Notes: generated by a model from the letters alone, not told the origin. Positions 48,124-57,845 are shown, counted from the stretch's first letter. The stretch is DNA of 64,000 bases from Oscillospiraceae bacterium (GCA_015066175.1 SVOW01000001.1:124001-188000), one strand, 5' to 3'. A program made the numbers and translations.

Positions 48124-49206
48124 ATGGATTATCGTACACCGCTTAAATATCATTTTACAACTAAAAAAGGTTGGGTTAACGACCCCAACGGACTTGTATA
48201 CTTTGGAGGCTATTACCATATCTTTTATCAGCATTCACCTAATTTTGAAAAACCGTGGAATGAAAGTATGCACTGGGGCCATGCAAGGACAAAGGATTTT
48301 CTGAACTTTGAAGAACTTCCTGTTGCACTTTTCCCTGACAAACTATACGATAAAGACGGTTGCTGGTCAGGCACCGCGATTGTCAAAGACGATACCCTTT
48401 TTCTCTTCTACGCATCTATTCATGACAACATTCAATCTGTCAGCGTTGCTTATTCAACTGACGGAATCAATTTCAAAAAATATGACACCAATCCCGTTAT
48501 CAGCGGTTTTCCTGCCGATGGTTGCCCTGATTTCCGTGATCCGGCTGTGTGTTATTCTGATGGTAATTATTATTGCGTGATGGCATCAGGAAATCATGAA
48601 AAGAAAACTGCAAATCTTCTTTTATACAAAAGTGAAAACCTGTTTAACTGGGAATACAAGGGCATCTTATGCGAATGGGAAAATTCAAAATTTGCAGAAT
48701 GTCCGTCATTTATGAAATCAGGAGAAAAATATCTGCTTACAGCTTCTGTCTGCAAGGAAGACAGTCATCGGTTTTCAGTAATGTACGGTACATTTGAAGA
48801 CGGAAAATTCACGCCCGAATATATGGGTGAAGTAGACAAAGGACCCGACCAATATGCAGGTCAGGTGTTTCTTGATCACAAAGGCAGAACAATTCTTATT
48901 TCCTGGCTACCCGGTTGGAATTACGCAGGTTACAGAAAAAAGGATGTGGGATGCATGTCCGTTCCCCGTGAAATCAAACTTGTTGAAGGCAAAATTTACG
49001 GGTATCCTGTAGAAGAAGTACAGCACTTACTTACTGACAATGATTCAGCGGTTATAAGGAATGAAAATGGTTTTAAAATCAAACGTGCCGGTCGCAAAAG
49101 TGTTGTCTGCAAAGGCGAAGTCAAAGACCTGAAAATCATTCGTGACGGATACATTTTAGAAGTATTTGTCAACGGAGGAGAAGAAATATATTCAGTTTTG
49201 TTATAA
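48124..49206 (+). CDS. glycoside hydrolase family 32 protein with short C-terminal domain
   Basis: KGWVNDPNGLVYFGGYYHIFYQHSP (nucleophile D), CPDFRDPAVCY (RDP), FAECPSF (EC); only 360 aa. Confidence 0.92.
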   Translation: MDYRTPLKYHFTTKKGWVNDPNGLVYFGGYYHIFYQHSPNFEKPWNESMHWGHARTKDFLNFEELPVALFPDKLYDKDGCWSGTAIVKDDTLFLFYASIHDNIQSVSVAYSTDGINFKKYDTNPVISGFPADGCPDFRDPAVCYSDGNYYCVMASGNHEKKTANLLLYKSENLFNWEYKGILCEWENSKFAECPSFMKSGEKYLLTASVCKEDSHRFSVMYGTFEDGKFTPEYMGEVDKGPDQYAGQVFLDHKGRTILISWLPGWNYAGYRKKDVGCMSVPREIKLVEGKIYGYPVEEVQHLLTDNDSAVIRNENGFKIKRAGRKSVVCKGEVKDLKIIRDGYILEVFVNGGEEIYSVLL

Positions 49207-49321
49207 AAGTAAAGAGTAAGGGTAAAACTTCGGTCTTTTTTATGCGTAACAGCACTCTAAAAACGAGTGCTGTTTTCATTTTTCCAAACAGAACCCTATC
49301 ATTGTGCTAAGACATAACAAA

Positions 49322-49350
49322 GCCTGCCGAGGCAATCACCACGGCAGGCT
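49322..49350. terminator. intrinsic terminator between convergent genes
   Basis: AGCCTGCCG-aggcaatcacca-CGGCAGGCT. Confidence 0.7.
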
Positions 49351-49396
49351 GTTTAGTTTATTTGTCACCATTATCCTTTCACGGTTGTTTCTGTTT

Positions 49397-51721
49397 CTAT
49401 CTGTAAATCGGCAGGCTCCAATTTTCTATCTCTTCTTTATCACCGTAGAACAGATATTTTGTTTCGCCGATTTCCGCAGAGAATGTGACTGAATCCACAT
49501 CTGTATACCATTTATTATTAAAATAGTCCCATACATCAGTCTTGCCTTCAAAGGTTACGGCCTTCTCCCCTGCCGTGACAGCGTGGAATACCACCATATT
49601 CTGATTTGCCATCAGCACATCCTCTGAATCGGAATAAACATGGATTCCGCAAGCGCGTGCAATAGCTTTCAGATTGTTGACTGAAAGCAGCGAATCACCA
49701 TAAAAAATAGTGGTATAGTCTTTCTGTCTGTTGATTGCAAAGCCGACAGAGCCGTCGGAATATTTACCGAGAGTCTCGGTCTGTCCGCCGACAACCTTCA
49801 TAGCACGGGAGATAGGCGCAGTATGATTATCGCTAATCAGACCCGGAACGGCAGACTGCTTTGTCATTGTTATTCCGGTTTTGGATTGTAATCTTTTTAC
49901 CTTGAATTCCATACCCGTGAGTGCTTCAGCCTGCTGAGTAGTCATGCTTCCGAAATTATACATAAAGAGCGTTGTCTTGCCGTCTTTATGAAGTGCTGTC
50001 TGAAGCTGTTCTATCTGCTCATCCGTCATATCAAACGCAGATGTGATGATATACAGTTTTGCATCGTCAACACGTCCAGCAAGCACATCTTCAAGCTGAA
50101 CATAGCAAGTTGAGAGTCCTGCGTGATAGAGATTAAGCTGCATCTCGCCCAGCAGTTCATCACCCACAGGTCCTTGATTTGCCATGCGGTGAAGCGAATA
50201 TTCATCTACAACAAGTGCCACATCGAACCGAGATGCCTGACCGTACCCGTTCTGATATGCATGATACAGATTCGACAGCTTTCCGAGGTTTTCCCATATT
50301 GCCGAATCATCCAGCCATCCCCTCGCCCATAAATCCATTGCCCACAAGCCGTTGCCGTGGATAATGGTATCGCCCAGCTCTCGCTTATGCACTTCAATAA
50401 TGTCACTCAGGCTTTCTATGGGAGTTAAAAAAGTATCTTCATACGGCTTATCGGTGTGATTGATAAATGTCCGCTCATCACTTTCCTGAAACCATATTTT
50501 TCCGTTTCGCTGAATTGAGTCAACCGTTGACATATATGCGCCCGTAGCACCCACAGGTGAATTCGGAGCGTATGAACTGCCGTTACGGTCTCTGTAACTG
50601 ATTGGCCCTGCAAAGCCGTCGATATTTTTGTCAGACAGCAACCAATTCAGATTATGGTGTCCTGAAAGAGAGCTGTATAGTTCAAACTGATAACCGTAGA
50701 AAGAAATTACGATAGCGCGGTTTTCTGTCCGTTCTTTGATAATACGCGCAAGATTCGAAATGCGCGCTGCCGTAAGGTCACAGATATACTGATGATAATC
50801 AACATATTTCTGCGTTTTTGTTCCGTAAAAGAGAATATCTTTATACAGCTTGCTGTTGTCATAAATGTTGCCGGGGAGATTATTCAGAATAGTCGCTGTG
50901 GAAAGCGTCACGAAATAATTCCCCCACGCTTTCTGCAAATCACTATCAGTCGGATATTTCACTTTCAGCCACTGGGCAAATTTTTCATTGTTTGCGTTTG
51001 AAAAGTCCTGTCCGTTTTCACGGTACAGATACTGAAACCATTCATTATTTTCAAGATGATATCCGATAATATGCTTCGACAGCTCACTGTTGGAGCTGAC
51101 ATAATCGACCAAATGAGCAAGCCTTCTGCTTGATTCTTCATTGAATAAATCTGATGCCATTGATACAACACCGGATTTTATGCTTTTATCTTTATACTGT
51201 ATTATTTCGCTTTCGGGTATGGAGCCTGTATCGGGCATTGTCACCTTGATACGCAGCAGGATTTTTGCGTCCGGGTCCCCCTCTAAAATACTCTCAACGC
51301 TCTCGTGAAGATGAGAGTATAACTGTCTGTATTCCGCCTCGCTGATGCTGTCAAGGTCGGCATAATAATTGATATTTTCAATAATGGAGTGAAGATGTAT
51401 TCCCGCATCAGCAGCAAATCCTGCCTGACTTGTTGTGACACCGTTGGGATTCGGAAAATCCGTATTGCCGAAAAAGAGGACGGGAGATGTAAGCTGACCG
51501 TTGATTGAAAGTCGTGATAATCCGTTAACCGAGATAACCTCTGATTCCGGCATATCCGCCGCAAAAACAGGCTTCGGTGTATCAATCGCAACACTTTCAT
51601 TTTCAGCAAATTCTGCTGTTACAGCAACCGCCTCTTTGCAGGTGTATTCCGCCTTGTTGTTTACGCACGGAAAAATTGAAAAAATAAAGGCAAGAATGCC
51701 GGCAAAAAACCTTTCAAACAT
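49397..51721 (-). CDS. GH42-like beta-galactosidase family protein with N-terminal hydrophobic/signal segment
   Basis: GYHLENNEWFQYLYRENGQDFSNANNEKFAQWLKVKYPTDSDLQKAWGNYF; ENRAIVISFYGYQFELYSSLSGHHNL; N-term MFERFFAGILAFIFSIFPCV. Confidence 0.78.
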   Translation of the reverse strand: MFERFFAGILAFIFSIFPCVNNKAEYTCKEAVAVTAEFAENESVAIDTPKPVFAADMPESEVISVNGLSRLSINGQLTSPVLFFGNTDFPNPNGVTTSQAGFAADAGIHLHSIIENINYYADLDSISEAEYRQLYSHLHESVESILEGDPDAKILLRIKVTMPDTGSIPESEIIQYKDKSIKSGVVSMASDLFNEESSRRLAHLVDYVSSNSELSKHIIGYHLENNEWFQYLYRENGQDFSNANNEKFAQWLKVKYPTDSDLQKAWGNYFVTLSTATILNNLPGNIYDNSKLYKDILFYGTKTQKYVDYHQYICDLTAARISNLARIIKERTENRAIVISFYGYQFELYSSLSGHHNLNWLLSDKNIDGFAGPISYRDRNGSSYAPNSPVGATGAYMSTVDSIQRNGKIWFQESDERTFINHTDKPYEDTFLTPIESLSDIIEVHKRELGDTIIHGNGLWAMDLWARGWLDDSAIWENLGKLSNLYHAYQNGYGQASRFDVALVVDEYSLHRMANQGPVGDELLGEMQLNLYHAGLSTCYVQLEDVLAGRVDDAKLYIITSAFDMTDEQIEQLQTALHKDGKTTLFMYNFGSMTTQQAEALTGMEFKVKRLQSKTGITMTKQSAVPGLISDNHTAPISRAMKVVGGQTETLGKYSDGSVGFAINRQKDYTTIFYGDSLLSVNNLKAIARACGIHVYSDSEDVLMANQNMVVFHAVTAGEKAVTFEGKTDVWDYFNNKWYTDVDSVTFSAEIGETKYLFYGDKEEIENWSLPIYR

Positions 51722-51978
51722 ACATCATATCCTCCTGCTTTTTTTACAATAATATCACAAAAGATTCAAAACTTATTAAAGATTATTTTAACACATTACA
51801 ACAATGATTACAAGAGCTGACAATAAAGGATAATTATCTGTTTGTGTAATCGTACATTTAATATAAAATCGACTATACATAAATCAAGAGTGTATTCACA
51901 AAATAAGACCTTATCAAATTTGAATCTGCGTGATATAATCATTACAGAAGCTTCAAAAAATTGGAAAAGGTGTAATTT

Positions 51979-52902
51979 ATGAATAACATATTTACTGAAA
52001 ATCTTAAAAAATTTAGACTTGCAAAAGGTTTTACTCAGGAGCAAGTTGCCGACAAACTGAATGTCAATTCACAGACTGTTTCCCGTTGGGAGTGTGGCAC
52101 TACCCTGCCGGATGTTCTGACATTACCTGAACTTGCAAAGCTTTACGAAGTGACAGTTGATGATTTTTACAAAAAGAATTCTGTTGCATATGACAACTAC
52201 GCACAGCGTCTTGCTTCGGTTTTTGAAGATACACATGACATTGAAGATTTTATCCGTGCAGATGCAGAATTTAAAAAACTTATAAAAAGCGATTCCTTAA
52301 CAACATACGATATGTGGGAATATGCAATGATTCATTATTTTCTGATGCACTACGGCAAAGAAAATGCTTTCTATTGGTTTGACAAAGTTTTAGAACAAGG
52401 CGAAAATGCCGATGAATTTGCTTATTGGAAAACCCGCACACAGAGAATGAAGCTTTGCTCACAGCTCGGCAAAGACGAAGAAAATATCAAAGAACAACAA
52501 AAAATCATTGAAAACAACCCCGACAATGTGAATGAATGGGATCTCCTGCTCGCTGCATATATGTATGCCGGTCGTTATGAAGAAGCATATGAAGAATTCG
52601 AAAAAGCCATCCATAAATTCCCTGATGAATGGGCACTGTATATTGACGGCGGAGATATTTCAAAGAAGCTCGGTAAATATGATGAGGCTATGGAGTATTA
52701 TAATAAAGCCGGAGAAATAGGCTCTTATTTTTGTGACGAGCTTTACTGCAAAGCAAGTTTATATGAAGATTTAGGTGATTATGAAAAATCGTATGATATG
52801 TATATGAAAATCGCTGACACTCTCCGTGAAAGAGGTTACGATGATGAAGCCGATATGGCAGAAAATAATGCGGAAGAAGTTAAAAGTAAAATTATAAAAT
52901 AG
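51979..52902 (+). CDS. XRE-family regulator with C-terminal TPR-like repeats
   Basis: FTENLKKFRLAKGFTQEQVADKLNVNSQTVSRWECGTTLPDVLTLPELAKLYEVTVDDFY; TPR-like helices AAYMYAGRYEEAYEEFEKAIHKFPDEWALYIDGGDISKKLGKYDEAMEYYNKAGEIG. Confidence 0.92.
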   Translation: MNNIFTENLKKFRLAKGFTQEQVADKLNVNSQTVSRWECGTTLPDVLTLPELAKLYEVTVDDFYKKNSVAYDNYAQRLASVFEDTHDIEDFIRADAEFKKLIKSDSLTTYDMWEYAMIHYFLMHYGKENAFYWFDKVLEQGENADEFAYWKTRTQRMKLCSQLGKDEENIKEQQKIIENNPDNVNEWDLLLAAYMYAGRYEEAYEEFEKAIHKFPDEWALYIDGGDISKKLGKYDEAMEYYNKAGEIGSYFCDELYCKASLYEDLGDYEKSYDMYMKIADTLRERGYDDEADMAENNAEEVKSKIIK

Positions 52903-52922
52903 GATTATGAATACATCAATGA

Positions 52923-53100
52923 CAAGGTCTGTAAAGGTCATTTTCTAAACTTTTCCTTATAGGAAAAAATCATAAAAAATACATAAGAAAAAGTCTTGTA
53001 ATTGACATTGACAGACCTTGCACATAGTCTCAAAACCGGTGGTTATTCACAACAAAAAACTGTTGCATTTTGTTGGTATGGGTGGTATAATCATCTCGAC
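52923..53100 (+). repeat. dispersed palindromic promoter-bearing element, copy 2
   Basis: CAAGGTCTGTAAAGGTCA (52923-52940) / TGACATTGACAGACCTTG (53003-53020); then TTGCAT-N17-TATAAT. Confidence 0.75.
53063..53091 (+). promoter_or_regulatory. sigma-70-type promoter
   Basis: TTGCAT (53063) N17 TATAAT (53086). Confidence 0.7.
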
Positions 53101-53226
53101 AAATAAGAAACTGACATGGGTATGGAACATTTTATCATGTTCAAAGTGAAAATTGAACAGGTAGAAATCAAATAAATTCCAACATGTCGAACAGTTAGAT
53201 AAACAAGAATTTGACGAGGTAATATT

Positions 53227-53544
53227 ATGATTACATATTCGATAATTATGTTTTTGACAGCGACACTTTTTGTTGTGATAGGTGTTGCAATATATCGGGG
53301 AAAAACCAATTTGATTCATGATTATCATCAAACAAACGTTACCGATAAATCCGCATATGGAAAATCTTTCGGAAAAGCTATGTTTGTTATCTCAACGGCA
53401 CTTTTGCTTAGCGGAATAGTAAGTCTGCTGGGAGATTCGGAAAAGATTACATTGGTTGCGGTTGCAGTATTAATTGTTGGATTAATAATCGGATTTATCT
53501 GCATTTTTTGCGTGCAAAAAAAATATAATAACGGTGTTTTCTAA
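53227..53544 (+). CDS. small membrane protein (DUF3784-like)
   Basis: Hydrophobic N-term MITYSIIMFLTATLFVVIGVAIYRGKTNLIHDYHQTNV; two further TM segments. Confidence 0.7.
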   Translation: MITYSIIMFLTATLFVVIGVAIYRGKTNLIHDYHQTNVTDKSAYGKSFGKAMFVISTALLLSGIVSLLGDSEKITLVAVAVLIVGLIIGFICIFCVQKKYNNGVF

Positions 53545-53719
53545 TTGACAAATTTCAATTTAACGAACTGAAACTTCAAAGCAACAGCCTGAAAACTGTT
53601 GCTTTTTCATTTGCACAAGTTCTGTAATTGTTTTGCTTAAACATATTGTCAACAAATCGGTTATATGATAAACTTATATAGTTACTTTTTGTGGAAAAAT
53701 TTTACATAGGGGTGTTTTT

Positions 53720-55240
53720 ATGTTAAACAGACGTGGTGCAGGTGTGCTCATGCATATCTCAACCATTCCTTCAAATTACGGTATCGGTGTTTTTGATGAA
53801 AACTGCAGATACTTTGCAGACAAACTGCAATCAATGAATTTCGGTTATTGGCAGGTTTTACCTTTTAATCCTGTAGATAAAGCTAATTCACCTTATTGTT
53901 CGGCATCTGCTTTTGCAGGTAATATTCTTTTTATTGACCCTAAAGCTATATACGAAGACGGTCTTTGCACAAAGGAAGAATATGAGGAAAATATATACAA
54001 AGGCTCTCCCTATACTGCGGACTATGAATTTGCATCAAAAAAAAGATTACAGCTTCTCAGGAAGGCGTTTCTTAACATAGATGCTGAAACGGCACAGAAA
54101 ATAAAAGATTTCGGTAAAGAAAATGAGTGGCTTTCAGATTTTTCACTTTTTATGGCACTCAAAGATAAGCACAATGATGCCCCATGGTGGGAGTGGGATG
54201 AGAAATATGCACATTTTTCATCTGCAGATAAACTGCGCGGAGAATTTGAAGAAGAATGTGCTTTCTGGAAATTCTGTCAGTACCTTTTCTTTAAACAATG
54301 GAACGCTGTAAAGACCTATGCAAACCAAAAAGGAATTGCTATTATAGGTGATATGCCCATATATGTTGCTATGGATTCCTGTGATGTATGGGCAAATGTT
54401 TCCCAATTTATGATAGATAAAGAAACACTCAAACCTAAAAAAGTTGCAGGTTGTCCCCCTGATTATTTTTCTGAAGACGGACAGCTGTGGGGAAATCCCC
54501 TTTATGATTGGGATTATATGGAAAAAGACGGTTACAAGTGGTGGATTTCAAGAATTAAACAATCACTTAAAACTTATGACTGCGTAAGAATTGACCATTT
54601 CAGAGCATTTGCTTCATATTGGGAAATTCCTGCTGATTCAGACACTGCTAAAAACGGAGCATGGGCAAAAGGACCCGGAATGAAGCTTTTCAATACGGTA
54701 AAAGAAACTTTCGGTGAGCTTCCCATTATTGCTGAAGACCTGGGTACTTTCGGTGAAGATGTAATTAAATTGCTTTCAGACACAGGATTCCCCGGAATGA
54801 AAGTTGTTCAGTTTGGTTTTGACCCTGACGCTGATTCTCTGCATCTCCCCCACAATACAGTTATAAATTCTGTAAATTACTGCGGCACACACGATAACAA
54901 CACATTGCTGGGCTGGTTATGGGAAGCAAGCGAGAGAGAAAGAGCATTTGCACTTGAATACATAGGCTTTACGGGAGATAACTGGGGTGACGGCGGTTAT
55001 AAATCTGCAAGTTGCCGCAAAATTACAGAAAGCGTATGGAAATCTTCTTCCAACACAGCAATTATTGCTTTCCAGGATATGTGCGGATTCGGAAGCGATG
55101 CAAGAATGAATATTCCCGGTGTTCCTGAAAAGAATTGGCGTTACCGCACAACAAAGGAAACAATTGACAATGTTGATGTTGATTATTTCAAAAAAATCAA
55201 TTCTCTTTTCAGAAGAACATACCCCGTTTTTGAAAAATAA
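53720..55240 (+). CDS. malQ: 4-alpha-glucanotransferase
   Basis: RRGAGVLMHISTIPSNYGIGVFDENCRYFADKLQSMNFGYWQVLPFNPVDKANSPYCSASAFAGN; VRIDHFRAFASYWEIPA; IAEDLGTFGEDV; CGTHDNNTLLGW. Confidence 0.96.
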   Translation: MLNRRGAGVLMHISTIPSNYGIGVFDENCRYFADKLQSMNFGYWQVLPFNPVDKANSPYCSASAFAGNILFIDPKAIYEDGLCTKEEYEENIYKGSPYTADYEFASKKRLQLLRKAFLNIDAETAQKIKDFGKENEWLSDFSLFMALKDKHNDAPWWEWDEKYAHFSSADKLRGEFEEECAFWKFCQYLFFKQWNAVKTYANQKGIAIIGDMPIYVAMDSCDVWANVSQFMIDKETLKPKKVAGCPPDYFSEDGQLWGNPLYDWDYMEKDGYKWWISRIKQSLKTYDCVRIDHFRAFASYWEIPADSDTAKNGAWAKGPGMKLFNTVKETFGELPIIAEDLGTFGEDVIKLLSDTGFPGMKVVQFGFDPDADSLHLPHNTVINSVNYCGTHDNNTLLGWLWEASERERAFALEYIGFTGDNWGDGGYKSASCRKITESVWKSSSNTAIIAFQDMCGFGSDARMNIPGVPEKNWRYRTTKETIDNVDVDYFKKINSLFRRTYPVFEK

Positions 55241-55261
55241 AGCATAAGTTTCAGAATTAAT

Positions 55262-55293
55262 AAAAGCCATCGATTAAAACGATGGCTTTTATT
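55262..55293. terminator. intrinsic terminator between convergent genes
   Basis: AAAAGCCATCGATT-aa-AACGATGGCTTTT. Confidence 0.75.
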
Positions 55294-55308
55294 GTTATTC
55301 AGAAATAT

Positions 55309-57639
55309 TTATATAAAATCAATTTCTATTATTTCACCTGCTGCAAGCTCAGCTGTGAACATTCCGTTTTCGATTTTGTGTGCCTTTTGGGTTTTTATTT
55401 TACCGGTTCTGTCGTTGAGTTTCAACCTGAACTGATTATCACGACCTGAGGTTACAACTAATTTTGTTGCTTTGCCCTCGCTCCACATGATGTCAACTGT
55501 GAAATTGCCTCTTGCCTTCAGACCTTTTACAGAGCCGTTTTCCCATGCCTCGGGAATCGACGGCAAAATTTCAATAATACGTTTATCAGGCTCACCCAGA
55601 TGGCTTTGAAGAAGCATCTCATTGATACCTGCTGTGCCACCAAAGTTACCATCAATCTGAAACGGAGGATGAATGTCGAAAAGATTGTTTGCCGTAAACT
55701 TTGTGATGAGTTGTTGCAGATGCTCCCAGGCTTTCTCACCATCTTTGAAACGAGCATAGAAATTAATTGTCCATGCACGTGACCAACCCGTAGACCCTCC
55801 CCCACGTGAGAGACGTCGTGCAATTGTGTTTTTGGCAGCCTGAAAAACTTCAGGATTTGTTTCGTTTATCTGATCTCCGGGGTAAAGTGCAAACAGATGA
55901 GAAATATGACGATGGTTAGGCTCTACCTCTTCATAGTCGCTGTTCCATTCGCAAAGTGTGCCGTAGCGTTCACTCACGCGTAACGGTGGAAGCTTTGTCA
56001 GAATATTTTCAAGACAGGACGCAAAATCAGCATCAATTCCGAGCACCTTGCAAGCATGAATCGTTCGGGTATAAAGTGCATCAATAATCTCAAAGTCAAT
56101 AGTTGCTCCGTGAGTAAACATACTGCTTTTTCTGTTACCCTCTTTATCGTAATAATAAAACCAATTTTCGGGAGAGTTTGATGGTGCGGTTGTCAGTTTA
56201 CCTTTACCATCGTCAACAAGGTAATCGCAAAGGAATTCACAAGCACCTTTTAGAATCGGATAAATTTCCTTCAAAATTTCTATGTCACCTGAAAACTCAT
56301 AATGTTCCCATAGATTAATACAAAGCCATGGTCCTGCCATGGGGAAAAAGCAGTGAATGGTATCGTGCGGACCTGTACGGCCGAAAATATCTGTTGTATG
56401 ATTAATTACCCAACCCCTGCAACCAAGCAGTTCTTTGGCAGTCCGTTGACCGAATTTGCTTATCATTTTCATAAAATGAACAAAAGGCTTCATCGTTTCG
56501 GACATATTACCCGGTTCAGCAGGCCAGTAATTCATTTGCATATTGATATTCGTGTGGTAATCACTTCCCCATTCAGGGCGATAACCATTGCACCATATGC
56601 CCTGAAGATTTGCAGGCAGAGTTGCATTTTTTCCTGAACTTTCAATAAGCAGATACCGTCCGAAATTGTAATACAATTCAAACATATCAAGGTCTTCCTG
56701 ACGGTTACGTTGAAGAAAATACAGTCGCCAGTCAACAGGGATATCGTCATAGGTTGTTGCATTGAGTTTGAACGACACCTTATCAAACACAGCTTTATGT
56801 GCAGCAATATGTTCTGCTTTAAGAGTTTCATAATCAACGGCTGTTATAGCATCAAGTTTATTTTTAAGGACTGCACGATAATCAATGCTTTCATCAATAT
56901 CATATTTATCAACATTATAATTTGTTTCAAAAACACCGTAAACAATTACCCATGTTGCATCGTGAACTATTATATGCTTTTTGTCATTCAGAAGTTTACC
57001 GTCTGTGCGGACAAAAATGTTCGCGCCGAACGACATCCCCTCTCCGCCTTCACCATACAAATCCTCGTCATAATATGTAACACGGCCATTCATAAAAAGC
57101 AGATTATTCCGAAGTGCAGAGGTATAGGCATCCTGATCGCGTTCCATTGTGACATAACAATCAAAAGGTGCAGTTGCAGTTACTTTGTAGATAAGACCGT
57201 CATATTTTTCACTAACAAAGGTTTCACTACAGAATTCTGTTGTGCCTTTTTTATACGATACACGTCCGATAGCTTCGCTAAGTTCAAGTTCCTTGCGATA
57301 GTTTTCATAGCGGCTCTTATCAGGAAACTCAATACGCACTTCGCCCATACTTTCAAAAAATCGTACACATTCAGGCTTTGTCATAAATGTTTCGCCACAA
57401 AGTTCAGCTGCTTCTTCATAACATTCATCAAGCAATAATTGTCTGATTTTCGCAAGCATTTCAGGAGAACTGTTATAATTTTCCTCTATCTGACGGCCAC
57501 TCCAGAGAGATTCTTCGTTAATTTCAATTGTTTCTTCGTAAGGGTCACCATAAAGCATTGCACCAATGCGGCCATTACCAAGAGGAAAAGCACGCATCCA
57601 GTCGCGTTCATAGTCTTCGTGCCAGAGTTTTGTTGACAT
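55309..57639 (-). CDS. glycoside hydrolase family 95 (alpha-L-fucosidase-like)
   Basis: LWHEDYERDWMRAFPLGNGRIGAMLYGDPYEETIEINEESLWSG; LPANLQGIWCNGYRPEWGSDYHTNINMQMNYWPAEPGNMSE; HRHISHLFALYPGDQI; GSTGWSRAWTINFYARFKDGEKAWEHL. Confidence 0.95.
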   Translation of the reverse strand: MSTKLWHEDYERDWMRAFPLGNGRIGAMLYGDPYEETIEINEESLWSGRQIEENYNSSPEMLAKIRQLLLDECYEEAAELCGETFMTKPECVRFFESMGEVRIEFPDKSRYENYRKELELSEAIGRVSYKKGTTEFCSETFVSEKYDGLIYKVTATAPFDCYVTMERDQDAYTSALRNNLLFMNGRVTYYDEDLYGEGGEGMSFGANIFVRTDGKLLNDKKHIIVHDATWVIVYGVFETNYNVDKYDIDESIDYRAVLKNKLDAITAVDYETLKAEHIAAHKAVFDKVSFKLNATTYDDIPVDWRLYFLQRNRQEDLDMFELYYNFGRYLLIESSGKNATLPANLQGIWCNGYRPEWGSDYHTNINMQMNYWPAEPGNMSETMKPFVHFMKMISKFGQRTAKELLGCRGWVINHTTDIFGRTGPHDTIHCFFPMAGPWLCINLWEHYEFSGDIEILKEIYPILKGACEFLCDYLVDDGKGKLTTAPSNSPENWFYYYDKEGNRKSSMFTHGATIDFEIIDALYTRTIHACKVLGIDADFASCLENILTKLPPLRVSERYGTLCEWNSDYEEVEPNHRHISHLFALYPGDQINETNPEVFQAAKNTIARRLSRGGGSTGWSRAWTINFYARFKDGEKAWEHLQQLITKFTANNLFDIHPPFQIDGNFGGTAGINEMLLQSHLGEPDKRIIEILPSIPEAWENGSVKGLKARGNFTVDIMWSEGKATKLVVTSGRDNQFRLKLNDRTGKIKTQKAHKIENGMFTAELAAGEIIEIDFI

Positions 57640-57790
57640 TTTTGCGCACCTACTTCTGATAAATATTTTTTCCATTATATCACACTGAATATTCTTGCAC
57701 AAGTCAATTTTAAAACATCACAGCACTTTATACTACACACGCAAGCGAATAATCGGGTTCATTCCCCTTATACAACCGATGTAATATTGT

Positions 57791-57845
57791 AAAAACTGTT
57801 GCGTTTTTGTTGGCGTAGGTGGTATAATTATTTCAACAAATAAGA
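57791..57845 (+). repeat. dispersed promoter element, partial copy 3 (no palindrome)
   Basis: AAAAACTGTTGCGTTTTTGTTGGCGTAGGTGGTATAATTATTTCAACAAATAAG, matching the 3' part of copies 1 and 2. Confidence 0.7.

Noticed and set aside
39000-49300. Complete integrative element or prophage
   Set aside because: No integrase, relaxase, transposase, terminase or structural gene is visible; only accessory composition and repeats support mobility.
56710-57438. 242-aa plus-strand ORF antisense to the GH95 gene
   Set aside because: Cys/Phe/Ile-rich composition typical of antisense frames; GH95 motifs on the other strand are clear.
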